Shown: positions 16,887-28,518 of the stretch, in pieces
How positions within the stretch are numbered: position 1 is the stretch's first letter
Layout of the letters: the number at the start of each line of letters is the position of its first letter
Translations under genes and position numbers: made by a program
Notes under the pieces: model-generated
What the model saw: the letters and a program-made list of their open reading frames with translations, nothing else
What the model was told of the DNA's origin: nothing
Database searches by the model: none
NCBI GenBank assembly: GCA_030827315.1
Contig: JAURER010000003.1
Span: forward strand, 1 to 64,000
Source: Gemmatimonadota bacterium
GTDB taxonomy: Bacteria; Gemmatimonadota; Gemmatimonadetes; Longimicrobiales; Gaopeijiaceae
Direction: 5' to 3'
Length of the DNA: 64,000 nt

Positions 16887-17536
16887 GCGAAACCCCCTTT
16901 CGGAACCCCGGCTGGGCCGGCAACACCGGTGAGTTCGACCTCACCGAGGAGCAGGTCCGCGGCGAGGACTTCGTCGGCGACCGTCCCGCGCACGGAGGCC
17001 ACGCCTCGGGCGCGGGTGCGATGCCGTACATGCTCGCGGAGAAGAACCCCGACGTGGCGCTCTTCGAGGGCGAGTACCAGGAGCGCTTCGAGAAGATCCT
17101 CACCCGGTATCCGACGAAGCAGGCCGCGCTGCTCCCCGCGCTCGGGCTCGCGCAGGAGATCCGCGGCTACGTCAGCCCGGATTCGATGGACCGGGTGGCC
17201 GAGCTCCTTGATCTGTCTCCGGCATACGTGCGCGGTGTCGCCACCTTCTACACGATGTACAACAAGCGCCCCGTGGGTCGGCACCTGGTGCAGGTCTGCA
17301 CGAACATCTCGTGCAACCTCAACGGGGCCGACGAGGTCGTGGAGGCGTTTCTCCGCTACACCGACACCGAGCTCGGCGAGACTTCCGAGGATGGCCACTT
17401 CACCGTCATCGAGGCGGAATGCCTCGCGGCCTGCGGCTTCCCGACCTGCGTGCAGATCAACTCCCGTTACTTCGAAAACGTGACCCCCGACCAGGTGCCG
17501 CAGATCTGCGAGCGCCTCAAGTCCGAGGGGAAGTAG
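16883..17536 (+). CDS. nuoE: NADH-quinone oxidoreductase subunit E
   Basis: 217 residues, the 24-kDa thioredoxin-like subunit carrying the 2Fe-2S cluster N1a. Cluster ligands are seen as CTNISC and, about 35 residues later, CLAACGFPTC. The helical part begins near residue 65 (RFEKILTRYPTKQAALLPALGLAQE). The first 60 residues, rich in Gly and acidic residues, are an extension absent from typical 160-residue NuoE. They may wrap around NuoF or NuoG. Confidence 0.94.
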   Translation: MSETPFRNPGWAGNTGEFDLTEEQVRGEDFVGDRPAHGGHASGAGAMPYMLAEKNPDVALFEGEYQERFEKILTRYPTKQAALLPALGLAQEIRGYVSPDSMDRVAELLDLSPAYVRGVATFYTMYNKRPVGRHLVQVCTNISCNLNGADEVVEAFLRYTDTELGETSEDGHFTVIEAECLAACGFPTCVQINSRYFENVTPDQVPQICERLKSEGK

Positions 17537-17540
17537 GCGC

Positions 17541-18833
17541 ATGGCATACCCCTACGTCTCGGACCACGAGGTCCGGATCCTGAGCAAGCACTTCGGCGAT
17601 CCGATGCAGCGCCGCGTCGACACCTATGTCGAGCGGGGCGGCTACGGTGCGCTGAAGAAGGCCTTCGAGATGGGCCCCGAGAAGATCATCGACGAGGTGA
17701 AGGCCTCGGGTCTCCGCGGACGGGGCGGGGCGGGCTTCCCGACCGGCGTGAAGTGGTCGTTCATGCCCAAGGGCACGGGCAAGCCGCACTACCTGCTCTG
17801 CAACGCCGACGAGTCCGAGCCGGGCACCTTCAAGGACCGTGAACTGATGCGTTGGGATCCGCACCAGCTCATCGAGGGGTGCCTGATCGGCGCGTACGCC
17901 ATCGGCGCCCAGCACGTCTACATCTACTGCCGCGGCGAGTTCTTCGAGACCAACCAGGTTCTCGCCCGCGCAGTAGAGGACGCCTACGCCCGGGGCTACA
18001 TCGGCAAGGACATCATGGGATCGGGTGTCGACCTCGACCTCACCGTGCACCAGGGCGCAGGGGCGTACATCTGCGGCGAAGAGACGGGGCTCATGAACTC
18101 GCTGGAGGGCCGTCGCGGCCAGCCACGCGTCAAACCCCCGTTCCCCGCGGCGGTCGGCGCGTTCGGCATGCCCTCGACGATCAACAACGTCGAGACCCTC
18201 TGCACGGTGCCGCACATCGTCGCGAACGGCGGCGCCTGGTACCGCCAGTGGGGCACCGAGAAGAGCCCTGGCACGAAGCTGTTCTGCGTGAGCGGACACG
18301 TGAATCGCCCGGGCAACTACGAGCTGCCCCTCGGCTTCCCGCTCCAGAAGCTCATCGACGACGTGTGCGGCGGGATGCGCGGAGGGAACGCCCTCAAGGC
18401 CGTGATTCCGGGAGGCTCCTCCGTTCCGATCATCAACGCCGAGGAAGTCTCCCGCTGCACGCTCGACTACGAGGGGTGTGTCGCGGTCGGGACGATGCTG
18501 GGGTGCGCCTCGGTCATCGTCATGGACGAAACGACCGACGTGGTGAAGCAGGTACGGCGCATGGTCGACTTCTACGCCCACGAATCGTGCGGTCAGTGCA
18601 CGCCCTGCCGTGAGGGCTCGGCGTGGACAGCGAGGATCCTTCGCCGCATCGAGGAGGGAAGAGGGACCGAGGAGGACCTCGACACGCTCATGGACACGAC
18701 GCAGCAGATGGTCGGCACCACCATCTGCGTGCTCTCCGACTCCGTGGCGGCGCCGGTCCAGTCCTCGATCAACAAGTTCCGGGACGAGTATCTCGCTCTG
18801 ATTCGCCGCGGTGAGCGCGTGGGGGCTGCCTGA
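17541..18833 (+). CDS. nuoF: NADH-quinone oxidoreductase subunit F
   Basis: 430 residues, the 51-kDa NADH- and FMN-binding subunit with 4Fe-4S cluster N3. SGLRGRGGAGFPTGVKW is the NADH-binding glycine box. CNADESEPGTFKDRE and GAGAYICGEETGLMNSLEG bind FMN. ESCGQCTPCREG plus a later Cys in TTICVLSDS hold the cluster. Length and motif spacing are standard. It starts five bases after nuoE and overlaps nuoG by one base. Confidence 0.96.
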   Translation: MAYPYVSDHEVRILSKHFGDPMQRRVDTYVERGGYGALKKAFEMGPEKIIDEVKASGLRGRGGAGFPTGVKWSFMPKGTGKPHYLLCNADESEPGTFKDRELMRWDPHQLIEGCLIGAYAIGAQHVYIYCRGEFFETNQVLARAVEDAYARGYIGKDIMGSGVDLDLTVHQGAGAYICGEETGLMNSLEGRRGQPRVKPPFPAAVGAFGMPSTINNVETLCTVPHIVANGGAWYRQWGTEKSPGTKLFCVSGHVNRPGNYELPLGFPLQKLIDDVCGGMRGGNALKAVIPGGSSVPIINAEEVSRCTLDYEGCVAVGTMLGCASVIVMDETTDVVKQVRRMVDFYAHESCGQCTPCREGSAWTARILRRIEEGRGTEEDLDTLMDTTQQMVGTTICVLSDSVAAPVQSSINKFRDEYLALIRRGERVGAA

Positions 18834-20425
18834 TGGCCGACATGGTCAAGGTCACGATCGACGGACACGAGCTCGAAGTGCCGAAGGGCACCACCATCCT
18901 CGAGGCCGCCAAGCGGGTCGGCACCGAGGTGCCGCACTACTGCTATCACCCGGGCATGTCGTCCCCAGCGATGTGCCGTCTGTGTCTCGTCGACGTCGAG
19001 GGCGCGCCGAAGCCGATGCCGAGCTGCGTCACGACCGTCATGGACGGTCAGGTGGTGCACACGCAGTCGGAGAAGGCCCTCGCGAACCGCCAGGGTGTGC
19101 TCGAGTTCTACCTCGTGAATCACCCGCTCGACTGCCCGATCTGCGACATGTCGGGCGAGTGCAATCTCCAGGATTACGTTCACGAGGAGGGCCGCAAGCA
19201 GGGCCGCGGTCGTGAACCCAAGAGGGTTTTCGGGCGAGACGACTTCGGCGGTGACGTGCTCTTCTACGGCGACCGCTGCGTCATGTGCACGCGCTGCGTG
19301 CGCTTCATGAGCGAGGTCGAACAGGACGACCGACTCACCGTGGTCGAGCGCGGAAACCGCTCCGTCATCGACACCTTCTTCGCTGAAGGCCTCGACGGAA
19401 CGAACTGGCACGGCAACATCGTCGACATCTGCCCGGTGGGCGCGCTCGTCTCCAAGGACTTCCTCCACAAGGCGCGCGCCTGGGACCTGACGCACACGCC
19501 CTCGATCTGCACCAGCTGCTCGCAGGGGTGCAACATCGACCTCCACACGCGCGACAACCTCGTGCAGCGCATCAAGCCGCGTGAGAACCTGGACGTCAAC
19601 GGCTGGTGGATCTGCGATCACGGCCGGCACGACTACGAGTGGATGAACCGGGGCGACCGCCTCGAGGCGCCCCTCGCGCGTGACGGATCGACTTCCCGCG
19701 CGACGGGGTGGAAGGACGCCCTGCGTGGGGTGCTCGACGGAGCCGCTGCGTCCAGTGGCGGGGTCAGGGCCATCGCCTCGGCCGGCTCCTCCAACGAGGA
19801 TCTCGGAGCACTCCGGGCGCTCGTGGATGCGCTCGGCGGAGGGGAGATCGTCTATCGCTCCGCGCGCGCCGCGGACGAGATCCCACTTAAGGGCTATCCG
19901 ACGCTCGCGCGCCGCAGGGATCTCGCGCCGAACACCACGGGGGCCAACCTCATGGGGATGACCCGCGTGGGCGGAGACGACGCCACCGGCGGTCTCGAGG
20001 GTGTCGCTTCGCACGAGGGGGTCGTGATCGTCCTGGGCGATCGCCTGGACGACGTCGGTGCCGACTTCGGAGAGAAGGCGAGCCTTTACGTCTATCTCGG
20101 CACGCATGACGTCCCCGGCGCGTCGGCGGCGCACTTCGTACTGCCCGTGGCCACGCACGCGGAGTCGGAAGGGACGTTCACGAACCGGGAAGGGCGGGTG
20201 CAGCGGTTCGAACCGGCACTGCAGGCTCCTGGCATGGCCCGGCCTGCGTGGCTCGTGCTCGGGGCGCTCACCGCCGAGCGAACGGGTGGAGGGGTCGCGC
20301 GCACCGCGCCCGACGCCTTCGCGGCACTCGGATCGACCGTGCCCGCGTTCAGCGGAATCGGCTACGGCGACATCGGGTCGCGCGGAGCCGTCGTCAACGA
20401 ATCCGTTTCCCTGACGGGGGACTGA
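18833..20425 (+). CDS. nuoG: NADH-quinone oxidoreductase subunit G, short form
   Basis: 530 residues. The N-terminal 2Fe-2S ferredoxin domain (CYHPGMSSPAMCRLCLVDV), the His-Cys3 cluster (HPLDCPICDMSGECNLQD) and the next 4Fe-4S ligands (CVMCTRCVRF ... CPVGAL) are complete. The 4Fe-4S motif CTSCSQGC of the molybdopterin-like part follows near residue 225. The rest of that domain is reduced to about 270 residues, ending with PVATHAESEGTFTNREGRVQ. Family members are usually 670-900 residues, so the non-catalytic molybdopterin fold has been trimmed without loss of electron-transfer clusters. Confidence 0.93.
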   Translation: MADMVKVTIDGHELEVPKGTTILEAAKRVGTEVPHYCYHPGMSSPAMCRLCLVDVEGAPKPMPSCVTTVMDGQVVHTQSEKALANRQGVLEFYLVNHPLDCPICDMSGECNLQDYVHEEGRKQGRGREPKRVFGRDDFGGDVLFYGDRCVMCTRCVRFMSEVEQDDRLTVVERGNRSVIDTFFAEGLDGTNWHGNIVDICPVGALVSKDFLHKARAWDLTHTPSICTSCSQGCNIDLHTRDNLVQRIKPRENLDVNGWWICDHGRHDYEWMNRGDRLEAPLARDGSTSRATGWKDALRGVLDGAAASSGGVRAIASAGSSNEDLGALRALVDALGGGEIVYRSARAADEIPLKGYPTLARRRDLAPNTTGANLMGMTRVGGDDATGGLEGVASHEGVVIVLGDRLDDVGADFGEKASLYVYLGTHDVPGASAAHFVLPVATHAESEGTFTNREGRVQRFEPALQAPGMARPAWLVLGALTAERTGGGVARTAPDAFAALGSTVPAFSGIGYGDIGSRGAVVNESVSLTGD

Positions 20426-20429
20426 GCCG

Positions 20430-21740
20430 ATGCTGGAACCGATTCAGGGCATTCCCGCGCTGATCGCGATGATGCTCAAGAACGTGGGCATATTCACGCT
20501 CGTCATTCTGGTGGTCGCCTACGCGACGCTCGCGGAGCGACGCGTATCGGCGTTCATCCAGGACCGTCGTGGTCCGAACCGCGTGGGCCCCTTCGGCCTC
20601 CTGCAGCCGATCGCGGACGGCATCAAGAACATTCTGAAAGAAGAGACACTGCCGGCCACGGCGTCGCGCTTCTTCTTCGTGCTCGCGCCGATCCTGGTGC
20701 TGGTCCCATCCATGGTGACCTTCGCCGTGATTCCGATCGCCGCGCCGCTGCCGACGCCCTGGGGCGTGGTCGACATGGTCATCGCCGACGTGCCGATCGG
20801 AATCCTCTGGGTTCTCGCGTTCAGCTCGCTCGCCGTCTACGGGGTGGTTCTCGGAGGGTGGGCGTCCAACAACAAGTACGCCTTCCTTGGCGGACTCCGC
20901 GCCTCCGCCCAGATGGTCAGCTACGAGGTCGCGCTGGGCCTTTCGCTCATCGCGGTGCTCATGATGGCCGGCAACGTGACGCTCACGGACGTGATCTGGC
21001 AGCAGCAGCAGCTCGGCATGTGGTTCGCCTTCCCGCTCTCGCTCGCCTTCATCCTCTTCGTCATCTCGGCGTTCGCAGAGACCAACCGGCTCCCCTTCGA
21101 CATGCCCGAGGCGGAGTCGGAGCTGGTCACCGGGTACCACACCGAATATTCGGCCATGAAGTTCTCGGCGTTCATGATCTCCGAGTTCGGCCACATGGTG
21201 ACGGCGTCGGCCCTCATGGCGACGCTGTTCCTCGGCGGCTGGGACCTGCCGGGTGCGTGGGACGATGCGTACTGGTACAACGGGATCCTGATCAGCGGCT
21301 TCGGAGCCGACGGCGCCGCGATCCTCGCCCAGCCCAGTGCGCTCAAGACGCTCCTCACCTTCCTCGGATTCGGGGCGAAGACCGGCTTCTTCCTCCTGGT
21401 CTACATCTGGATCCGCTGGACGCTGCCGCGCTTCCGGTACGATCAGGTGATGTCGCTGGGCTGGAAGGTCATGCTCCCGACCGCTCTCGCCTACGTGATG
21501 CTCGTCGCCATGACGATCCTCCTCCTCGACGAGCTGGGCGTCGCCTACGGCTTCGGCTACGGACTCGCGCTCACCGCGGTCAGCGGGGCGGCCACGTTCG
21601 CATTCATGTTCTTCCTCGACCGCGGCCGCACCATCACCGGAGCGGCTGCGCAGCGGACTCAGCGCGTCGAAGTGAAGACCATTCCCACGAAGGTCGCCGC
21701 CACGGAGGCGGGGGCCACGCCCGCACCCGCGGGCGACTGA
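20430..21740 (+). CDS. nuoH: NADH-quinone oxidoreductase subunit H
   Basis: 436 residues with eight or more membrane helices. NuoH joins the peripheral arm to the membrane arm and lines the quinone channel. Diagnostic segments: RRGPNRVGPFGLLQPIADGIKNILKEE and ETNRLPFDMPEAESELVTGYHTEYSAMKF (key parts RVGPFGLLQPIADG and NRLPFDMPEAESELV). A hydrophilic C-terminal tail of about 40 residues rich in Ala, Thr and Pro is unusual and not conserved. Confidence 0.95.
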   Translation: MLEPIQGIPALIAMMLKNVGIFTLVILVVAYATLAERRVSAFIQDRRGPNRVGPFGLLQPIADGIKNILKEETLPATASRFFFVLAPILVLVPSMVTFAVIPIAAPLPTPWGVVDMVIADVPIGILWVLAFSSLAVYGVVLGGWASNNKYAFLGGLRASAQMVSYEVALGLSLIAVLMMAGNVTLTDVIWQQQQLGMWFAFPLSLAFILFVISAFAETNRLPFDMPEAESELVTGYHTEYSAMKFSAFMISEFGHMVTASALMATLFLGGWDLPGAWDDAYWYNGILISGFGADGAAILAQPSALKTLLTFLGFGAKTGFFLLVYIWIRWTLPRFRYDQVMSLGWKVMLPTALAYVMLVAMTILLLDELGVAYGFGYGLALTAVSGAATFAFMFFLDRGRTITGAAAQRTQRVEVKTIPTKVAATEAGATPAPAGD

Positions 21741-21758
21741 CAGCCAGGAACCGAATCG

Positions 21759-22259
21759 ATGGCGATTTCAGTCAAGGTCATGCACCGGCCCGCGCCGGAG
21801 ACGACGTCCTACCTCCGGGCGGCGCTCAGCGGGATGGCACTGACCTTCCGGCACATGGTCAACCCGGTCAAGGTGACGCAGCAGTACCCCGAGGAGCAGA
21901 CGGACCTCGACCCACGTTGGCGCGGGACCCACGTCATGGAGACCCACGCCGACGGACGCCCGAAGTGCGTGGCGTGCGGACTCTGTCCGACGGTTTGTCC
22001 GGCGAACTGCATCCGGCTCGTGGGTGGTGAAGACGACCAGGGGAACCGGTATCCACTCGTATACGAGATCGACGAATTCCGCTGCATCTTCTGCGGGATG
22101 TGCCAGGAGGTGTGTCCCGTGGAGGCGATCCACGTCGGGCGGCACTTCGAGAATGCCGAGTACACGCGCGACCGCTTCGTCTACGACCTCGATCGTCTGA
22201 TGGAGCAGGATCACCCGTCCACGCTCCTGTGGGACCCCTCCGACCCGACCTCCGAGTGA
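21759..22259 (+). CDS. nuoI: NADH-quinone oxidoreductase subunit I
   Basis: 166 residues, the TYKY ferredoxin-like subunit. It carries two 4Fe-4S clusters (N6a and N6b), with both ligand sets visible: [15 protein letters not shown] and [16 protein letters not shown]. An amphipathic N-terminal stretch ([27 protein letters not shown]) matches the membrane-contact helix of the family. The stop overlaps nuoJ by one base. Confidence 0.96.
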   Translation: MAISVKVMHRPAPETTSYLRAALSGMALTFRHMVNPVKVTQQYPEEQTDLDPRWRGTHVMETHADGRPKCVACGLCPTVCPANCIRLVGGEDDQGNRYPLVYEIDEFRCIFCGMCQEVCPVEAIHVGRHFENAEYTRDRFVYDLDRLMEQDHPSTLLWDPSDPTSE

Positions 22260-22768
22260 TGTCGATTCTCTTCTACGTCTTCGCGGGGCTCGCGATCGGC
22301 GGCGCCGTCGGCGTCGTGATGGCGAAAAGCCCGGTGGGGAGCCTGCTCTTCATGGTCACGACGCTGGCCGCCATGGCGGGCACGTTCGTGCTCCTCGAAG
22401 CGCACTTCCTCGCGGCGATCCAGATCATCGTGTACGCGGGCGCCATCATGGTGCTCTTCCTCTTCGTGATCATGCTCCTGAACCTGGGGCACGACTACCA
22501 GAAGGATCTCAGGGGCGGCGCCTTCGCAGTGCTCTCCTTCGGCGTGATTGGCGGTATCGCGGGACTTCTGGCGCGCCAGCTCGGGGCCACCGGGTCCCTG
22601 TCGGGTCCCGGCGCCGGCGCGATCGACGCGGCCATCGCCGAGCACGGCGCACTCGGCGCGATCGCCGAGCCGCTCTACACGACGTACGTCGTCCCCTTCG
22701 AGATCACGGGCATCTTGCTGCTGGTCGCCATCGTCGGGGCGCTCGTCCTGGCGAAGAGGGAGGTCTGA
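22259..22768 (+). CDS. nuoJ: NADH-quinone oxidoreductase subunit J
   Basis: 169 residues from ATG 22259. Five hydrophobic helices; the third carries the family signature [22 protein letters not shown] with the bulged helix thought to switch during turnover. The loop near 100-125 is longer and glycine-rich. It overlaps nuoK by one base. Confidence 0.94.
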   Translation: MSILFYVFAGLAIGGAVGVVMAKSPVGSLLFMVTTLAAMAGTFVLLEAHFLAAIQIIVYAGAIMVLFLFVIMLLNLGHDYQKDLRGGAFAVLSFGVIGGIAGLLARQLGATGSLSGPGAGAIDAAIAEHGALGAIAEPLYTTYVVPFEITGILLLVAIVGALVLAKREV

Positions 22769-23061
22769 TGATCACCGAGTCCCTGGTCCTGAGTGCCATC
22801 CTCTTCGTGATCGGCACGTTCGGAGTCCTCGTTCGACGCAACGCGATCATCATGTTCCTCTGCATCGAGCTCCAGCTCAACGCGGTCAACCTGAGCCTGG
22901 TCGCCTTCTCGCGGATGTGGGGCATCGAGGGGCAGCTCTTCGTCTTCTTCGTGATGACCGTGGCCGCCGCGGAGGCCGCGGTGGGCCTCGCGATCATCAT
23001 CTCCATCTTCCGCCACTACGAGACGGTGAACGTGGACAGCTTCAACCTGCTCAAGTGGTGA
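22768..23061 (+). CDS. nuoK: NADH-quinone oxidoreductase subunit K
   Basis: 97 residues, three helices, of the MnhC-like family. The proton-pathway Glu residues are recognisable in [15 protein letters not shown] and in the third helix ([18 protein letters not shown]). Size is standard. Confidence 0.95.
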   Translation: MITESLVLSAILFVIGTFGVLVRRNAIIMFLCIELQLNAVNLSLVAFSRMWGIEGQLFVFFVMTVAAAEAAVGLAIIISIFRHYETVNVDSFNLLKW

Positions 23062-23066
23062 CGGGC

Positions 23067-25226
23067 ATGTACGCGTTCCTGACGGCGCTCGCGCAGGGCG
23101 GGGGAGATGCGGCCGCGTCCGAGGCCGGGCACTTCGAGCCTTTCCTGCCCGGCCTGGTGGTCCTGCTACCCCTCCTGGGGTTCGTCATCAACGGAATCCT
23201 GGCCCTGAAGCACGGGCGGGATTCGGCCGCAGCGGTCCGGGCCGGCGGCGAGCTGACGTTCGGCGATCGGAAACCCGCCACGCACACGCTGCCCACCTGG
23301 GTCGGCCCCGGGGTGATGGGGCTCGCGTTCCTGATCACGCTCGTGAACTTCACGCGCATGCTCGGGGCGCACCTCGAGGAGCCGGTGGTCGTCCACTACT
23401 GGACGTGGATCGCCACGGGGACGTTCACGGTGGATGCGGCGCTGCAGCTCGACCAGCTGTCCATGATCATGATGATGGTGGTCACGGGCGTCGGCTTCCT
23501 GATCCACGTGTTCAGCGTGGGCTACATGAAGGAGGACCCCGGGTATCCGCGATACTTCGCGTACCTGAACCTCTTCGTCTTCTTCATGCTCGTCCTCGTC
23601 ATGGGATCGAGCTACGCCTTGATGTTCGTGGGGTGGGAAGGCGTCGGGCTCTGCTCGTATCTCCTGATCGGGTACTGGTTTTCCGACCGTGAGAAGTCGG
23701 ACGCTGGCAAGAAGGCGTTCATCGTCAACCGCATCGGCGACGCGGGCTTCCTGATCGCGATGTTCATGGTGTTCGCGAACTTCGGATCCCTCGATTACGT
23801 CCCCGTCTTCCACGATGCCGAGGGCCTCGCCTACGCCGGCGGACTCGTCACGGCGATCACGCTCTTCTTCTTCGTGGGCGCCATCGGCAAGAGCGCGCAG
23901 ATCCCGCTCTTCGTGTGGCTTCCCGACGCGATGGCCGGTCCTACGCCGGTCTCCGCGCTGATCCACGCGGCCACGATGGTCACGGCGGGCGTGTACCTCG
24001 TCGCCCGTTCTTCGGTGCTCTTCGCGCTCGCACCCCTCACCAGTGCCGTCGTGGCCGGTATCGGCGCGCTCACGGCGCTGTTCGCGGCGACCATCGCGCT
24101 CAAGCAGAACGACATCAAGAAGGTGCTCGCGTACTCCACCGTCTCCCAGCTCGGGTACATGTTCCTGGGCGTGGGCGTGGGCGCGTACGCGGCTGGCGTT
24201 TTCCACCTCATGACCCACGCCTTCTTCAAGGCGCTCCTCTTCATGGGCTCCGGCGCGGTGATCCACGCCATGCACGAGGCGTATCACAGCACCCACAGCC
24301 ACGAGGACGCCCAGGACATGAGGAACATGGGCGGCCTCAGGGCGCACATGCCCATCACCTGGGCCACCATGTGGATCGCCACGCTCGCCATCGCCGGGAT
24401 CTGGCCGTTCGCGGGCTTCTTCTCTAAGGACGAGATCATTTGGCAGACCGCGGCTTTCGGTGGCGCCGCAGGTGCACCGTACACGGCGCTCTACACGGTG
24501 TACTGGGTCATGGCGCTCGCTGCGGCCATGCTCACGGCGTTCTACATGACCCGCATGATGGTCCTGACCTTCCACGGCGCGAACCGCACGGGTGCCGAGG
24601 AGTCCAGGCACCTGCACGAGGCCCCCGTGGTCATGTGGCTGCCCCTCGCGGTGCTCGCGGTGCTTTCCGTGTTCGGCGGGTGGATCAACGTCCCCGAGGC
24701 GATTCGCGCATCGTTCCTGGGCGGAGCTGGTGCTCTGCCGATGACGGAATGGCTGCACCACTGGCTCGAGCCCCTGACGGCTCAGGCCCACCACATCCAG
24801 GAGGAGCACCTCGGCGAGCTGGCACACGCGGCGCCGTTCGGCGGGGGCGAGGTCATGTGGGCTGTCATCTCCACAGTGGCTGCGGCGATCGTGGTCGCGG
24901 TCGCGATCCGGTTCGTCGGTGGACGGAAGGTGGTCGCGGTGGCCGAGGACACCACGGAGCTGACCGGTCTCTCGAAGGTCCTCTACAACAAGTACTACAT
25001 CGACGAGTTCTACGATCGCGTCGTGGTGAGGCCCATCGTCCAAGGCTCACGCTTCTGCTGGAAGGTCATCGACTCGCTCATCATCGACGGCGTGGTCAAC
25101 GCCGTCGGCTGGATCGCCAAGGCCTTCGGGTGGGGCATCAGCATGTTCCAGACCGGTAGCGTGAACACGTATGCATTCATCCTCACCGTCGGGGTGCTCG
25201 TCATCCTCGGCGCCAGCCTGTTCTAG
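23067..25226 (+). CDS. nuoL: NADH-quinone oxidoreductase subunit L
   Basis: 719 residues from ATG 23067; the GTG at 23058, overlapping the nuoK stop, is an alternative start. This is the distal antiporter-like proton pump. Key parts: FVGWEGVGLCSYLLIGYWF with the pump Glu, SAQIPLFVWLPDAMAGPTPVSALIHAATMVTAGVYL (core LPDAMAGPTPVSALIHAATM), KKVLAYSTVSQLGYMFLG and the later HAFFKALLFMGSG. The C-terminal lateral helix region (KYYIDEFYDRVVVRPIV onward) is present and complete. Confidence 0.96.
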   Translation: MYAFLTALAQGGGDAAASEAGHFEPFLPGLVVLLPLLGFVINGILALKHGRDSAAAVRAGGELTFGDRKPATHTLPTWVGPGVMGLAFLITLVNFTRMLGAHLEEPVVVHYWTWIATGTFTVDAALQLDQLSMIMMMVVTGVGFLIHVFSVGYMKEDPGYPRYFAYLNLFVFFMLVLVMGSSYALMFVGWEGVGLCSYLLIGYWFSDREKSDAGKKAFIVNRIGDAGFLIAMFMVFANFGSLDYVPVFHDAEGLAYAGGLVTAITLFFFVGAIGKSAQIPLFVWLPDAMAGPTPVSALIHAATMVTAGVYLVARSSVLFALAPLTSAVVAGIGALTALFAATIALKQNDIKKVLAYSTVSQLGYMFLGVGVGAYAAGVFHLMTHAFFKALLFMGSGAVIHAMHEAYHSTHSHEDAQDMRNMGGLRAHMPITWATMWIATLAIAGIWPFAGFFSKDEIIWQTAAFGGAAGAPYTALYTVYWVMALAAAMLTAFYMTRMMVLTFHGANRTGAEESRHLHEAPVVMWLPLAVLAVLSVFGGWINVPEAIRASFLGGAGALPMTEWLHHWLEPLTAQAHHIQEEHLGELAHAAPFGGGEVMWAVISTVAAAIVVAVAIRFVGGRKVVAVAEDTTELTGLSKVLYNKYYIDEFYDRVVVRPIVQGSRFCWKVIDSLIIDGVVNAVGWIAKAFGWGISMFQTGSVNTYAFILTVGVLVILGASLF

Positions 25227-25238
25227 GAGGCGCCCATC

Positions 25239-26903
<1,665 letters not shown>

Positions 26904-26918
26904 GCCGGACAGCCACAC

Positions 26919-28454
26919 ATGGAACTGGATTTCTCTAGACAGCTGCATTTCTTCTGGGCGCTCCTTCCGGAGATCATCCTGTGCGTCTGGGGCATGGCCG
27001 TCCTGGTGGCCGGGGTCTCTGGCCGGCACAGGAAGGGGGCGGCCACCGAGGGCGGAGACCCGAGCTTCGGTGGCGCCGCGGACCTGGGCTGGCTCGCGCT
27101 CGCCGGCGTGCTCCTGGCCGGGATGGCCAACGGTTGGCTGTACGGCGTCGACGAGGTCGGCCGCGACTCGATGGTGGCGCTCGACGGCTTCCGCCTCTTC
27201 GCAAACTGGATCTTCCTCGTTGCGGCGGCTCTCTCGATCCTGGTGTCGTTCACCTACGTGTACCGTCAGCGGCTGCAGGCCGGAGAGTTCTTCGGCCTGA
27301 TCCTGCTCTCCACGGCAGGGATGATGTTCATGGCCGGGTCCCGCGACCTCATCGTCGTCTTCCTGGGCCTCGAGGTCATGTCGATCGCGGTGTATGCCCT
27401 GACGGCGTTCAACCGGCGCGACCGCAAGTCGGCCGAGGCTGGCCTGAAGTATTTCCTGCTCGGCGCCTTCTCCACCGGATTCTTCCTCTACGGCATCGCG
27501 CTCCTGTACGGTGCCACGGGCAGCACGAACGTGGCAGAGATCGGGCGGGTGGTCGCGTCGGGAACCGCCCCGGCCGCGCTGCTCACCGCAGGGATCGCCT
27601 TCCTGACAGTCGGCTTCGGCTTCAAGGTTTCGGCCGTCCCGTTCCACATGTGGACCCCGGACGTATACGAGGGCGCGCCGGCGCCGGTCACGGCGTTCAT
27701 GTCCGCCGCCGTGAAAGCCGCGGCGTTCATCGCCTTCATGCGCGTGTTCATGGTGGCGCTCGACGGCGCCTACGATTCGTGGTACCCGATCGTCTGGTGG
27801 CTCGCGGCCGTAACGATGGTGATCGCCAATGTCATCGCGCTGGTGCAGTCCAACGTGAAGCGGATGCTCGCGTACTCGAGCATCGCCCACGCCGGCTACC
27901 TCCTCGTCGCGGTCACCGCCTCGAATGAGACTGCGGCCGCGGCCATGCTCTTCTACCTGCTCGTCTACACCGTGATGAACATCGGCGCCTTCGCCGTCGT
28001 CATCAGCGTGGCGCACCAGGGGGAGGAGCGCCTGCAGGTGGAGGATTACGCCGGCTTCGGCTGGGCGCAGCCCGCGATGGGCGTGGTGTTCACGGTTTTC
28101 CTGCTTTCGCTGGCGGGCTTCCCAGGCACCGGCGGATTCATGGGGAAGATCTACCTTCTCCAGGGAGCCGCGGACGCGCAGCTCTGGTATCTCTCCGTCG
28201 TCCTGGTCCTCACGACCATCGCGTCGTACTGGTATTACCTGCGGCTCGCGTGGTTCATGTGGATGAAGCGGCAGATCAGCGACGACCAGCACGACCTCGT
28301 GATCGTGCCGCTCCCCATGCGCGTCGCGCTCATGGTGGCAGCCGTCGTGGTCATCTACACCGGGATCTTCCCGGCGCCGGCTCTCGAGTTCGCCCGGAGC
28401 AGTGTCGAGGGACTCGGCGCCCTGAGCGGGAGCATGCTCGGACTGGGCCAGTAG
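26919..28454 (+). CDS. nuoN: NADH-quinone oxidoreductase subunit N
   Basis: 511 residues, the third antiporter-like pump. Signatures are FLGLEVMSIAVYALTAF, AEAGLKYFLLGAFSTGFFLYG, KVSAVPFHMWTPDVYEGAPAPVTAFMS (core WTPDVYEGAPAPVTAF) and RMLAYSSIAHAGYLL. Last gene of the nuo operon. Complex I is therefore encoded completely in one block, with no missing or duplicated subunit. Confidence 0.96.
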   Translation: MELDFSRQLHFFWALLPEIILCVWGMAVLVAGVSGRHRKGAATEGGDPSFGGAADLGWLALAGVLLAGMANGWLYGVDEVGRDSMVALDGFRLFANWIFLVAAALSILVSFTYVYRQRLQAGEFFGLILLSTAGMMFMAGSRDLIVVFLGLEVMSIAVYALTAFNRRDRKSAEAGLKYFLLGAFSTGFFLYGIALLYGATGSTNVAEIGRVVASGTAPAALLTAGIAFLTVGFGFKVSAVPFHMWTPDVYEGAPAPVTAFMSAAVKAAAFIAFMRVFMVALDGAYDSWYPIVWWLAAVTMVIANVIALVQSNVKRMLAYSSIAHAGYLLVAVTASNETAAAAMLFYLLVYTVMNIGAFAVVISVAHQGEERLQVEDYAGFGWAQPAMGVVFTVFLLSLAGFPGTGGFMGKIYLLQGAADAQLWYLSVVLVLTTIASYWYYLRLAWFMWMKRQISDDQHDLVIVPLPMRVALMVAAVVVIYTGIFPAPALEFARSSVEGLGALSGSMLGLGQ

Positions 28455-28468
28455 CTCCGTTCATCCGG

Positions 28469-28484
28469 CCCCGGACGACCGGGG
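28469..28484 (+). terminator. Weak GC hairpin after nuoN
   Basis: CCCCGG-ACGA-CCGGGG forms a 6-bp stem 15 bases after the nuoN stop. No T-tract follows, so it may only mark or slow the end of the nuo transcript. Confidence 0.25.
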
Positions 28485-28518
28485 GCGGCCCCGACCCCGT
28501 GCCGGCGAGGCAGTCACC

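Noticed and set aside
18833-20425. Short NuoG as a truncated or frameshifted gene
   Set aside because: The conserved C-terminal segment with the THAESEGTFTNREGRVQ phrase is present and the frame is intact, so it is a natural short form.
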